In this document: positions 23,230-35,500 of the stretch, piece by piece | Layout of the letters: every line of letters starts with the position of its first letter | Numbering within the stretch: the stretch's first letter is position 1 | Source: Norana najaformis | Taxonomy: Eukaryota; Annelida; Clitellata; Crassiclitellata; Hormogastridae | DNA: 64,000 nucleotides | Assembly (NCBI GenBank): GCA_964023275.1 | Contig: OZ029925.1 | Span: forward strand, 7,591,413-7,655,412 | Direction: 5' to 3' | Notes under the pieces: generated by a model | The model's database searches: none | What the model was told of the DNA's origin: nothing | Seen by the model: the letters and a program-made list of their open reading frames with translations, nothing else | Position numbers and translations under genes: made by a program

Positions 23230-24750
23230 GTGAATAGACGCCGAAGTTAAAATTGGTTGAACAGGTCAAATTTTGAAATGTGATGTGTTCTAGTTCTGGT
23301 CTTGCTACTTGAAAAGAAATATCGAATAACACATGCTTGTAAATGCATAGCGATTATTTTGCAAATCAATATAAACTGCTGTGTCGTTTAAACTTCACTG
23401 TTGAAAATTAAAATTTCAGATATATGCAATCGATTCCTTAGACTCCTTAGATTATGTTCGATTAGATTGCATAGATCATGTTATTTCAAATTATTTAATA
23501 TGTGATTTGTTAATTTAGATTTGATTTGATTTAATTGGATTACATTATATTACTGTGTAAATACTCCTGTATTTGATTATGTAATTTACAGAACACATTT
23601 TTAAAACGTAGGCAACTTGTTTAGAGCAATTATGCAGTAAGGTGTGCATGCAGTGCTTTTTAGAAGTACTTTAAAGGCGCTATATTAATTGTCTTCATAC
23701 ATTACATTGCAATAAATTACATTGAAGAATATATCAAAATGAAAGGCCGACTCTCAATTAATGCTGTTTGCCTACAATTTATATAGCGCTTTTATAAAAT
23801 GCGCACACTGACGACGTAGCATAACTTATTACTGCAATTTCACGTCAGCCAGCATGCGTTGTGAGTGATGGAAACGGCTCTATAGAAGTCCTCAGATTAA
23901 ATAATATGCTAACTGCTAAGGTCTTGTTCGAGATCTTAACACAGAGATGACGGTGGGAATCTCAAACTTGCTTAGGCCACATTGCTATCGGAACGCCCAA
24001 CCAATCAACTGCATGTTTTGCTTTTTCAGCCGTTGCACAGTGAAGTATGTTTATGAATGACTTACAGACAGGCAGAAAGAAGAATTAGGGCAGAAACAGA
24101 GGCAGGCAGGCAGACACAGGCAGGCAGACACAGGCAGGTAGATAGGTAGGCAAGCAGGCCGCTGAAAGATAGAAGGAAAAAAGGCATGGCTTAAAACTAT
24201 GTACTCAACAGTAATAAGAGAACGACGAAAAAGCGGAGAGAAACAACACAACTGAAAATCTTGAGCAAGATGTGCACGAAAGAAAGGCGTGAACAGAAGA
24301 GGGAAGTTATAATTAGAACGTGAGAAAAAGATGAAAGAGTGAAATTAAAACAGAGACAGAACGCAAAGAGAGGGATAGAAACGAAGAAAAGAAGATATAC
24401 AGAGACAGACAGACGGACAGAAACGAGAAAAAGGGAGAGACGAGAGAGTTAGCAAGAAAAAAAATAAAGAACAGAAAATAGAAAGACAGAGAATATCATG
24501 AAGACAGGGACATCTGCGAGACAGGTGAGAAGAGGGATAGAGACAGAGGCATGGAAGCAGAAGATAACCAGTCAGATGATAAGAGGAAAGACGGATCAGT
24601 AGCAGAGTTATAAATAGACAGAGGCACTGACATATGCACAGGTAGATATACGGTGCAGACAGACAGGCCTAGAAAATTCAACAAAAAAATCCAGGCGTGG
24701 CAGAGTAAACGGCAGCGATAAATTGTTTATCTGTTTACGCGGCATTTAGG
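23230..24750. other. No gene; purine-rich simple repeats 24055-24545
   Basis: 23380-23640 is AT-rich with repeated gattngattt strings. 24060-24160 is a caggcagg tract, and 24300-24545 is a gagacagaca-type purine-rich tract. Long minus-strand open frames here are low-complexity. Confidence 0.6.
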
Positions 24751-24756
24751 TCTACC

Positions 24757-24763
24757 TATAAAA
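24757..24763 (+). promoter_or_regulatory. TATA box candidate of gene 3
   Basis: TATAAAA lies 138 bp before the gene 3 ATG. It would give a 5' UTR of about 110 nt. Confidence 0.5.
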
Positions 24764-24900
24764 ACTAGAAACCGGCCTGTAAACAAGAGTTATTGATTGC
24801 TGCTTCGTTTCGCTAAAGATCAAACGCTAATAACCTACAGCTGTGCTTAAGTAGTTAAATGTGGCTTTTGAACAGACACGTATTCTGCTTCGGAGGAAGA

Positions 24901-27253
24901 ATGAAGACTATGATTCGAAGTTGCTTCTGTTTCCTGCTTCTATCGCAGCAGCTGTTCCTCCTGACTGCTGGTGAGAAGCAAAATATTCCTTCACTTGTAG
25001 TCAACCTGAGTTTTTGGTATTCGGTATTTCCGTGACTATTTTCAGCTGGTCCCATTTTGGGTGTATTTACAAAGCAATAATCCCGCCGGTGCAAAAAGGT
25101 ATTTCTAGATACCTGGTCCAGTTGCACTCCACCTCTAGTAAAAGAAGCTAAAAATGAGTACCCTGACAGTACGCTGTCAGTGGGAAGATCATGTGGCGAG
25201 GGATAGGACTGGCCACCCGCGCTCATATGCCGAGGCTAAGTAAATAAAAACGCTAAAATTTCATCCCATGGCTCTTTCTCGGGGCTAGATTAAAGAAATC
25301 TTCTTCTTCTTCTTCTTCTTCTTCTTCTTCTTCTTCTCCTCCTCCTCCTTCTTCTTCTTCTTCTTCTTCTCCTACTTCTCCTTTTCTGTTAATTTAAAGA
25401 TCTAAATGGTAATTATTATAAAGATTGTCTTGAAACTTTCATATCGTTGGTTAATGCATGCGCCTAAGAGAACGTTTAGTGCTTCCCAGTGCAGTTGCTT
25501 TTCATCTCGAGGTCCGAATCCCGATGAAACATGTGAAACTGGAAAAACTTTTCAAGGATTGTAATGAAAGATCATCGCTTGTCGGTTTGCTATTGTCTTA
25601 CTTGTGCTTCAGCCGAAAGAACCACCAACCTGATGACCTCACTTCTGCAGAGGTCTTTTGCATAAGAGGTGTCGATAATTAATCAGCGATTACATTACAC
25701 TATCTCAGGAACAAAAAGTGGGTTTGAGGTACAGATAAGGGATATAAGCAGAGAAAGAGACAGAGAAATACAGACACAGAAAGACACACAGACAGATACA
25801 AAGACAGAGACGGAGAAAAGCAGAGAGAAATACAGAGTGATAGAGAGAAAAGATAGACAAGAGTGAAAGAGAGACGGTCAGAGAGACAGACAGGCAGAGA
25901 TATAGAGACAAATAGAGATAGATACAGATGGAGAAAGAGAGGTACACAGAAAACAGAGAAAAAGAAAGAGTGACAGATAGAGTGACAGAGACCAACAGAG
26001 ATACAGAGACAAAGAGAGACAGAGAGAGACAGACAGAGCGAGAAAGAGAGAGAAACAGAGACAGAAACAGAGACAGAGAGAGAGACAGAGACAGAGAGAG
26101 AAACAGAGACAGAGACAGAGAGAGAAAGAGAGAGATATTGGACTACGCCAAATACAACGCCAAAGCGTAATGATGAATTCCAGGCTGCATTAGATTCGGG
26201 TCAGTCTCTCGAACTTCGTTCACTGTAGCAATTGCGGTCGAACTGATTGTAATTTCAGAGTCCGTCATCCGAAGCGTTGAGCTGGAAGTTCCAACCGCTT
26301 GGCAGAAGATCTTCGTCTTCAGCAACCGGCACTCCTACCCAGTTCGTGGGATGAGCAAATGGACCAAGGGGCTGAAAACGCACACCCTCGGGAAGACGCT
26401 GACCGCAGACAGGCCCGCAGGAGACGAGGTTGTCACCGGAGATCCGTTTCAATTCTCGAGCATCAACATCAGTTTCACAGATGGCCAGTCTTTCCGGGAG
26501 GAAAAACTGACGCAAGACGACATCTACGGATCGAAGAGGATCCACACAACGTATGTAACAATTCCACCGATGACCAAACTTACACGGTGGCAGTTGGTGA
26601 CCACCGTTGCCGGCCACGAAATCGGGTTCGAACATTTCGTCGATACCCTTGGAAATGAAAAACCGCCAACGCAGCGAGGCAGTTTCCTCAGAACTGGAAC
26701 TGGCTACAATGACGGATTCATCAGCGATCGTGCTTACGATACAAAACAGATGCATCGTAGCGACAGTGTGGGTCATGCGGTTGTTCTCATCGGACAAAAA
26801 CTGTCCAAGCAACCAATAAACTACGGGTCGACAAAGATCAGAATAAAGCACCTATTCACGAATCAGTACCTGACAGTGTTCACATCGTACCGCAGACTGG
26901 CCGCTACGCTTCAACTCAGTCCAGACTTCCATTTTATTCTTTACAGCAGTCCAAACGGAACCAAAATCAAGACCCTGAACCCGCTCCAGCCAGGACAGGA
27001 GTGGCTGTCAGCATCTACAGTCAACGGACGGGTCTTCTTCAGTGACGACAATGGCAAGTCGAAAGTGTACTGGAGTCTGAACAAAGAAGGTCAGCTTTAC
27101 GATGGGGATACTGTGAGGTTCGCCAACAACTTCCACAAGGGAAGTGGTTTATGCCATTTCCACAAGGCATCGAGTTCGAACGTCTACTCGATGGCAGGCA
27201 GGAAGGACGAGTGGATTCTGGAGGTTGTTGATTCGGCGGCGACGAAGCGATGA
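24901..27253 (+). CDS. Gene 3: secreted two-domain beta-trefoil protein (354 aa)
   Basis: Two exons, 24901-24970 and 26259-27253, join at phase 1 (gctg|gtgaga ... tttcag|agtcc); 1065 nt close in frame at TGA. Residues 1-23 form a signal peptide (MKTMIRSCFCFLLLSQQ...) ending LLTA where genes 1 and 2 have LLTD. The N-terminal domain follows the same plan: VPTAWQKIFVFSN, WTKGLKT, then VTIPPMTKLTRWQL. From about residue 210 comes the trefoil-like domain (INYGSTKIRIKH, three repeats, ending RKDEWILEV). It lacks the His-rich linker and has no visible microexon. It is clearly an older, more diverged paralogue with GC-richer codons. The frame is intact. Function is unknown, and the secreted lectin-like role is inference. 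Confidence 0.85.
25085..25384 (+). mobile_element. tRNA-derived SINE (family T), 5'-truncated, with CTT tail
   Basis: The body (agtaccctgacagtacgctg, gtgggaagatca, ctcatatgccgaggctaag, tttctcggggctag) matches family T copies at 45485, 47716 and 62098. The tRNA-like head is missing. It ends in a (CTT)n/(CTC)n run at 25300-25384. It lies within the gene 3 intron. Confidence 0.8.
25745..26135. repeat. GA/GACA purine-rich tract in gene 3 intron
   Basis: gagacagagaga-type low-complexity run of about 390 bp ending about 125 bp before the gene 3 acceptor. Open frames on both strands (Arg/Glu/Asp or Ser/Leu/Cys rich) are artefacts. Confidence 0.9.
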
Positions 27254-27585
27254 ACGTCGCTGGAAGAATCTTCGATGACTGACGAAGAGACTGAAGGACA
27301 GATTCGCCACGAGAATAGTTAAATGGAAGGCTCACCTCTTGATGGTGCCTCGAACTCCAAACGTATGATCTGACACGGAGAGAAGACGTTTGCAAGACAA
27401 CGAGAGTGCTAACAAACTAAGTTCTAAGGTCTTCTTGATGACCCAAGCTTCAAAAACTGTTTATAGTCGGACACAGAGAATGGCGTCTTTCTGATTGATG
27501 TAGGCCTCCCCTAGGACAACGATGAACTAATACCCAAACTGTAGCCATTCAACTGACATTTGAACACGTTTAAAGATATTGGTTC

Positions 27586-27591
27586 AATAAA
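27586..27591 (+). terminator. Polyadenylation signal candidate of gene 3
   Basis: The first AATAAA after the stop codon, about 335 bp downstream (ttcaataaaag). Another lies near 27622. Confidence 0.5.
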
Positions 27592-27629
27592 AGACTGAGT
27601 CCAGATTATAATTTCACATGAAAATAAAT

Positions 27630-29190
27630 GCTACAGGTCATTCACTCAGTAACTCTATCGTTCAATCTGTATACCAGCTTACACGTTTTAAGACATTGAC
27701 TCAAGGAAAGATAGTCCAGATTTCAATTTGATGTGACAGTAAATACCACAGATACTGCGCTCGGTAACTTTAGATTTAAACCATGCACAGTCTCATACAG
27801 ATAGAAAATGCTTTAAGATATTAGTCCATAGAAAGAGTAGACGTAGCCTAGAATAAATTTTGCTGTACGATTTCAAATGGCAATGAATGCTGTAGCTATC
27901 AATTTTTTAAGAACCCTTACGATCTTAGACAGGACAGGACTTTTTGAAAACATTGTTCTTCATTCGAACAAGAATAAATTCATACTAAGCAACCGATGAC
28001 TAAACGTGTAACTAATGAATAGAACTTATGCAGAAAGAATTAATTTAATTCTAACCACTCAATGATTAACTTTAAGCACGTTTTCCTGAGCTATCCCGGC
28101 AGAACAGCGAGACAACCATTACTAGGAACAGTGTCATCATAAACGTTAGCAGTTTATTCCAGGTTAAATAAAATAGTCATTCTTTCTTACTTCAATTTAC
28201 ATCTATCTTATATAATCTTAGAACTTCTATAGTGCCATCATGGTAATGCACCAGGCATCAATCAATGATACTCCAAAACAGATTCGCAATCCGGGCAGTT
28301 CCAAGGATCAATCATATGAAACAGAAAGGCAGCCTACGGAGGATAAGCACTCTTGTGATATTTTGTGTTTTTGGTGATTGCTGATAAAACCAGACGTTGT
28401 TTAATTTAACACACTCATTAACTTTACTAAGATAGTTAAATCTAAAGTCAAACATCGGCTACAACTACGAGAAAACTCTTGAAAGTTCTCGATGTGCATC
28501 TTTAAGGCCAAACTCAGTGTCAAGTGCACGTGCGTCTAAATATCACAGTAAAATAACGCATTGCTAGGTCTACATTACAGTTATAATTATAGCACATTTA
28601 TACACAACAGTTATATAGCGAATATATAAGTGACAATAATGAAACAAAAACCACTTGAGTCGAGAAAGGAAAGACAGTAACAGTGGAGTAGTAACATTCG
28701 GTTCAACCGCTTCAAAGAATCGAGGGCCCTAAAAATTAGGTCCAAGGGTCGTTTTGAGCATAAAACTGAATTAAAATAACTGGGCTCCCACTGGGATATT
28801 AGGGGAGGGTATGCAACTGCACTGGGGTTCAGTTGCTTATCCTCTGATCGTTATTAGGCCACAAATTGATACTGAAAGATTATCAACGCTTTCTCTTTCG
28901 CTGACACAACTTCTGCAGCAGGTGTGCTTCGAAACCGGCTTTAGCGCTACTAATATAAGGAAAACTGCATAGCTTAAGAATGAGTCTTCAAGGCAAAATA
29001 ATACAACGTACGCGTGTAAAACAGCAAATCTGAAACACCAATAGGTGAAAACCTTATTTCTGGTTATCTACATCAGTAGCAAAGTTTGGCACAACTCTTG
29101 GCGCTTCATATGACTTTTACAATGGAGTCAAAATAAACCTTTTACTATACTTATATTGGTTAAAGCGTATGTTAAGGCGCCTCAGTTTTT
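27630..29190. other. No gene seen
   Basis: AT-rich sequence with no convincing exon. A ggatattaggggaggg-like string near 28796 resembles part of the 490-1195 block. Confidence 0.55.
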
Positions 29191-29194
29191 CGTG

Positions 29195-29425
29195 AGAATG
29201 CTGATTCGCATACCGATAGTGGCTATATTTCAGAGACATACAGTAAACCTCGGGCTAGCGCGGTCCGTACACGGAGGCCTTGAATGGCTTGGCGCCCATT
29301 TAAACTGGCAGCTGTGGCGAAGGATCTCACCCGATCAATTCAACTGAAAAATAAGCAGGGTCGAGTCCTTACGGTCGCTATAGAAAACATGTAGGCTACA
29401 TTTACATTTACATACTTAAGCTATA
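29195..29425 (+). mobile_element. Interspersed repeat family V (SINE-like)
   Basis: Shares gattcgcataccgatagtg, ggcttggcgcccattt, aaggatctcac and acggtcgctata with 46605-46815 (plus) and 55530-55740 (minus). It ends in a tacatttacatttacat tail. It has no coding capacity. Confidence 0.75.
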
Positions 29426-29689
29426 ATTTCGCTGTTAACACTAGGCTGGTGTGCCGCGCCCCCTCTGACAAAAACAAGTGAAACAGTAGAAACAGCCGAA
29501 ACAAAACACCAGCTGCTGATAAGGAGACGATAGAAACAGCTCCAAAAAATCAATCGACGCCTCACGAACGTCGTCGACATGGATGGTGTTTTGTTACGCT
29601 ATGCCAGTATACTTTTAATAAAAAGGTCAGAGTTCGCGGTAAGAAAGATGGGCGGTTAACAACCATATGGTAAATAATGTTGTCCTGCT

Positions 29690-29840
29690 GTGCCTGCAGT
29701 CACTAACTCTGATGCAAGTCGAATATTTTCTCAAGTGGCCGATGATCGGCTTCTCGATGATCCAAACAAAAGCGAGTTTTTCCTGCTTTGGAACATCACT
29801 ATGTTTGACCGTTCTTCTAGAACAATCTTCTACTGTAGCT
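29690..29840 (+). mobile_element. Short LINE RT remnant
   Basis: The string DDRLLDDPNKSEFFLLW resembles the RT 'DNRLxLNPNKTEFLLIG' segment. It is too short to classify further. Confidence 0.4.
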
Positions 29841-29939
29841 ATGAATTCTACTGCAACAGTGCTAGAAACATTCTCAGAGTAAGTCGCACCTTTTTAGAAC
29901 TGTTAGAAAGCTGACCATACATGCTTCATCCCTGTGGAT

Positions 29940-30190
29940 TTTGTTTGACTGAGCCCCTCTGAATAAAAAAATCTTATCCTAATTCTTCCTCTTCCCCTCA
30001 CCTATCTTCGCGCTTCAATTTCAAGCGCCATGCACCGTAGCCGTTTGACTATCTGCCTGCCTGACTCCTGGATCTTCACCGAACCCTTTTGCCTATCGAT
30101 TTTATTTTGACTGAGCGCCTGCGAATAAGCTGTTACCCGCGATTTAGCTTTCGTTGGATGCTGTAGAAGTCTCGAGATTACGATCACAAT
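29940..30190 (+). mobile_element. LINE family A 3' end
   Basis: Contains cctgactcctggatcttc, gcctatcgattttattttg, gcgcctgcgaataagctg and ctcgagattacgatcac. A partial copy of the same end (ttttgtttgactgagcccc) precedes it at 29938, so two pieces adjoin. Confidence 0.8.
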
Positions 30191-30386
30191 AGAGTGATTT
30201 ACACGACTTAAGTTTTTTGACGCTGAACAAATCCTGACATTGTGATTACGATTACGATTACATGCTTAAGACCTCCAACTCGCTTAAATCAGTAGCCTGC
30301 GGTTAGGAGGTTAGATAATATAAAAAACCTGCAAATGTAGTTGTTTGACAGCCGCGTTAACGGGTTTTTGATAGGTAGAAAAAGAG

Positions 30387-30735
30387 CTATACAACTTGTA
30401 ATTGTAATTGTAATCTGACATTTATAAAGCGCCACTTCAAGAATAGACTCATCAGAAGCGCTCCCGACCCGAACCAGTGAGACCACTGGCAAATAATACA
30501 GACTTCAGGCGCTTGCGAAACTGCGGAAGAGACAAACTGAGGAATACTAGCCGGAGCTCTCGGGAAAGGCGATTCCAGCTATTGGGTCCAACATAGGCAA
30601 AGCTTCTAGACTGCGCTGTAGCAGTGCGCAAACGAGGGACAGTCAGAAGTCCAAGGGAGGCCGACCGGAGAGTGCTACGGCCTGGAACCAAGGAGACCGA
30701 AATGCAGAAGTCCTTAAGTCTTATGAGATACATGC
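30387..30735 (-). mobile_element. LINE family B 3' end with ORF2 C-terminus
   Basis: On the minus strand the frame reads GLLTVPRLRT, SFAYVGPNSWNRL and FRKRLKSVLF, the standard LINE ORF2 C-terminus. It is followed by the family B noncoding end (gtggcgctttataaatg on that strand) and a (TGTAAT)n-type tail at 30390-30415. This is the best family B copy in the window. Confidence 0.85.
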
Positions 30736-30739
30736 AAAA

Positions 30740-32440
30740 ATTGCAGTTGCTGTGCTTTTAATCTAACTTTGCGTGTTAGCCAAAGCACAAAGCAAAGGTT
30801 CTGCAACCCACCGGCTGACGTATCTGTCTGGCTTGAGGGTACTCCCGTCCGTACACTGTTCTCGTTTGTTACAACTCTAGAAACTATTCACTGCATCTGC
30901 CTGCTTGTTTACATGCCTGGACAATGGAATTCTGACCACGTATGCCTAACCGATTTCTTCTTGATTGATCTCAAGTGTATAAGTTGGTCCTCTAGACTTT
31001 ATCCGGCGATATAGAAGTCACTATATTAGATTAGGTTATCCTTCTGAATGATTGAATGAATGAACGAAATAATGCTCGCACGAAAGCATGAACTAATTAA
31101 CGGTCGACAGACGAAGAAAGGAATTTGAGATAGTTTTTGAATCATGTACGATTGCTCAGATCACATCAGAGAAATGTTTGTGCAAGTAACTTTTAATTAA
31201 TGAATTATCTGTAGCCTACTAGGCCATGCCCTATGTATAAAAATAACAGCAGTCTGCTCTATAGTACAAGTAAAAGCAATAATTGTGCAGCTATTATAAT
31301 TGTAGAAACGTAGGCACATATACATTGTTTAAATGCAGAAAGCTGTCACGATCATAAATGCAGAAACAATAATTGTAAAAATTGCAAGTCTTTTAGTTTT
31401 GTCAAACTCTACATTAGAACAATACAGGTATATCAGAAAAGGTTAGTCAACCAGCGTCTTTAAAATATCAAAATGTACAAAAGTGTCATATATTGTATTA
31501 TACATGTGTATGCGAATCGCTTTGGGCATATAAATTAAAATTAAGTCATTTACTTCGTTTTTCCGTTGGGGTGTAAGCATAACAGGGTTGTATAAACAGG
31601 GTTGGTTAATAGATTCATCAGCCACTGTTGAGTTCATTTTATGAGGCAGTCAGTGAGTTATGGTGATTGAATTGAAATTAACAAATCTCAATTGGAAACA
31701 ATATAGGCTATTAAAAATCAGTCTTAATTATTCAGTCTTATTTTCTCAATCAAACAATGAAGTAAGCAGAACAATAGCTAAATATGAAACAAAACAGATT
31801 TTAAATACAATAAATTTGGTAATGCCCTGTTAAGTCCTCCTTTAAGCCATATTTTCTTAGCACCCAGAAACACCCTCTGCTAATCATCCTTACATATTAT
31901 AAAGGGCCCTCTGATTGCATCTAATACTAACAATCATGTTGATAGAGTTTACCAAGTCTAAAACTTTTTTTAATGTCGTCATAAACATTATTTTGAGTCT
32001 AAAACAAAAAGACAGCGAGTTAAACTCAGATACAACTGCTCATCCGATTTCATTTAATTTACTGAACGATTTTGATTAATTCATTTGTTCATTCGTTCGT
32101 TCGTTCATTCATTAAGTCATTCCAACGTTCTCAATCCGATTAATTTCCGACACTGTCAGACTCGTGAAAAGCATCCTCCAGTCAGCTCTGCGATCATAAG
32201 GCAACTAAAGTCAACTGCAACTTGAAGTATATGCGAGCTGTCTTTTAAGAAATTCACAGCAACGCAGACGATTTTCAACTTATGGATAAAAGTCTAAACC
32301 AGCTCAGTCGTTTAAATTCTCGCCGCCAACATTCTTTCGTCATATCAACGATATCATCGCCGGCTGCTTCATCATCGTATCTCTGAGATCTGGAACAGAA
32401 TAGAGTCTGCAGCAGAACGCACCAAATCACTGACTGCATT
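30740..32440. other. No gene seen
   Basis: AT-rich sequence. It includes a tagaagtcactatattag motif at 31008 and a cattcgttcgttcgttcatt tract near 32085. Confidence 0.5.
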
Positions 32441-32441
32441 G

Positions 32442-32447
32442 TTTATT
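32442..32447 (-). terminator. Polyadenylation signal candidate of mindin A
   Basis: tttatt on the plus strand is AATAAA on the minus strand, 59 bp after the mindin A stop codon. Confidence 0.55.
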
Positions 32448-32505
32448 AGCGCTTTTCAATTCACAGGTGGGTTCTTGTCTTTGTGTTGGCCTTTGGTACG
32501 CTGCC

Positions 32506-35500
32506 TTAGCCTTGCGAATTGGCAGGTGGTGAACGGTTGGACCGACTGAAGTATTGCCAGCCGCAGTTGCGCATGCTGCCACACATCTGCTCCTCCCGAA
32601 TAAGTGGACAAGGAATACCGCCGTTGCTAGGGCGACGAATGATGCTGCGTGATCGCATTCGCACTCCGAAGCCGCACGTCTTGCTGCAGGGACTCCAGTC
32701 CCCCCAGAAGGAAACTTCACAGTCAACTGGCGGGACTGAAAGAGATGACAGTTGACACAGTGCAAAGAACTTATAGACGCATCCAAAATGCCATGTAAGT
32801 GATTGACTGTGTAATTGACTAATTTACTGAATGAAGAATTATTCTAACTTCAAATTTGTATAGCGCCTCTTCAAGAAAAATTTCAGAAATTTATTGAAAT
32901 AATTAAACTTTACAGAATTAATTAGCCTACTTGTGACGTCGACTTGGTTAATAATATCCAGATAAAGTTTAGTAAATTTATTAAAATAGATAAAATTTAC
33001 ATGTTCATCTAGCCTACCTGCTAGGGCGACTTGGCTTCTTGACGCCTGTCCATTGTGTACGTTGCCACTGATGCGGGTCTTTCTGACTACCCTGCGGCCA
33101 ATGTTTGCCCGAAACTCTTTTCTTGGTTGGTCTGGCTTCAGGGTAGACGTTGCTCCTCCAGTCACGACTGGTATGAATTTTGGCAACGATGACTTAGAAT
33201 CTTCGAAGTACACCATTCTGCTCGCACGATCTGCTGAAGCAGGACTCAGCAACGGCAGCTGGAGACGCAAGATAGCATAACAAAGTAATCGCAATGTAGC
33301 CTAATTGGAATGTAAGTTACTGTAATAAAATGACGATGTATGAAATCTCAATAATGAAATTCAGATTAAGAACAGGAGGTATGACTGGGCGGTTATTCAA
33401 CTTACTGTTACACATTTAATCGCATGACAATTGCACATTTATGTAGCGGCTCTCCAAGAAAACTCATCAGAGGTGCTCCCGAGCTGACAATACTGTACAA
33501 GACCATGATCGAACATGGTGGTCCTTAAGCGCTGGCGAAATAGAGGGAGAGGAAGAAAAAGAAGCTCATGGGGCAGGGTGCATGACTGCCTCTTAGGCCT
33601 ACATTTATTCTACAAGTCCCTGACAGTAGGCCTATTTTCCAGTATTTTATATTACACTACGTTAAGCTTATATTGTACAGCTTTGTAGAGAATAACACAT
33701 CAAATGTATGTTTCAATTACTTAGACTACAAGGTCCACGCGATTCATCTTCAGTTGTCTTAACGCGTCACGCTGTCAGAGTGTGGGTACACAGACAGACA
33801 AGAGGTCCATGACTATCAAAGGAAAAAGTGGGGGTCAGAGATGTTTTTGGTCACCACTTTTGACCATAAATGTATTTTCCAGTTTGACCAGAAAATTTGG
33901 AGGGTCTGCTGCGATGGAAATGGAAAGGCATGTCTCTGATATGATTCAGTAAAACGATAACCACGGAAAGAAGAAAAATTATAACAATTTTTGGCGACAT
34001 ACATGGTATTTCGCTTTTAAAACTTCTGGCGGGTTATGCCAATAACCACTTCCCCAACTCTCAAAACCGTGTCGCCGCATTTTCACGTTATTGTTTGAAT
34101 TTGGTGTAAAATGTCTCTCTTCTCTGTCCATCTTTTATCTGTGTGCTCCACTGTTAGACCTACCTGATCTTTGTCTTTCGTTATGTCCTCATTCCAGGCG
34201 AGGTCAATCTTGGTCAGTTGAAGCTTAGCTATCGGCGGAAGGCTGTTGGCACTGGGATCATAGAAGGAGCTGGCAGGGTGATTAGGGTACTTGGACGTTA
34301 TGACGTGGATCGGCTTTGGAGACCCCTCGGGCCAGTTTGGAGAGGTGAAGGTGAAACCACGGTCAGTACCAGCGTCCATTGGAGGAAGGTCGAGAGTCAG
34401 TTCGGACTTCCACTGACCGTCGCTGGTGCAAAGATCAACATTGTCCACTCCGATGAACCAGTCTGGACTCGGAATCATCCGAACGACGAATGAGAACTGA
34501 AATCAATCAAAAGATTAGTCAATCGACTGAGCGATCAATCGCCTCAGACTGCCTCCCGTTGGAGACACGTTTTCACAGTATATTTCGCTTCTACCCCAGG
34601 TCTTCCTCCAGTGCTTCAAACTACAAATTGCACATTGATAACGAATGAATAAAGTCGGTTGAAACATGTAAACAGAATACATTGAATCTATAGGGCAAAG
34701 GAATAACTTTTCCAAATGTCTCATACTATCTCTCAATGCAGGTACATCCCCATTCTCTCCTATCCATCGCTCATTTCCCCATTGTTTACAACCACAAACA
34801 GGTCCCTGGTAACTTCAATACCTATACCTTTTTGTTAACTTCACTATCTCTATTTGCATTAATTTTAATGCCTGTACCCTGTGGCAATTTCAATGCCTAT
34901 ACCTTTTTTGTTAATTTCATTATCTCTGTGTTAATTTTAATGCCTGTACCCTGTGGCAATTTCAATGCCTATACCTTTTTTGTTAATTTCATTATCTCTG
35001 TGTTAATTTTAATGCCTATACCCTGTGGTAATTTCAGTACCTATACCTTGTGGTATTTCGGGTGGATGAGGAATTTGACGTCAGTGGATCCAACTCCAGC
35101 TGAGATGCTCGGAGCCATGAAGGCATCGAAGATACTTCTGCTTCCCTGCGACTCCACGTCGAGCCCGGTCGATTGACCTTCCTCGGCAAACTCCTTGAAG
35201 ATATTTGACGCCAATTTGCCCTCCGACCAGAGGGTGTAACGACCGCTGTGACTTCGACCTATCGTTCACACAGAACACTTCCAGTTATTGTTGCTGGTCC
35301 TCCATCTGAAACTCTTTGACTCCTCATATTTGTGACTCTCTTAACGAGACTATATTTAGGTCTAAACTGTTAAAAAATTACCTCCTCCCATCTGTTTATA
35401 GTTTTTAATGCTTCCTGTTGTGTGCAAGGCTTCAATATGCATCCCTGAATTCTGTAAAGGGGTATAATCTAATTCCAGTTGTATTGTGTAAATCCCGGTT

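Noticed and set aside
34736-35176. 146-codon plus-strand frame with a 24-residue repeat
   Set aside because: It overlaps the 72-bp intronic tandem repeat and the antisense of a solid mindin A exon.
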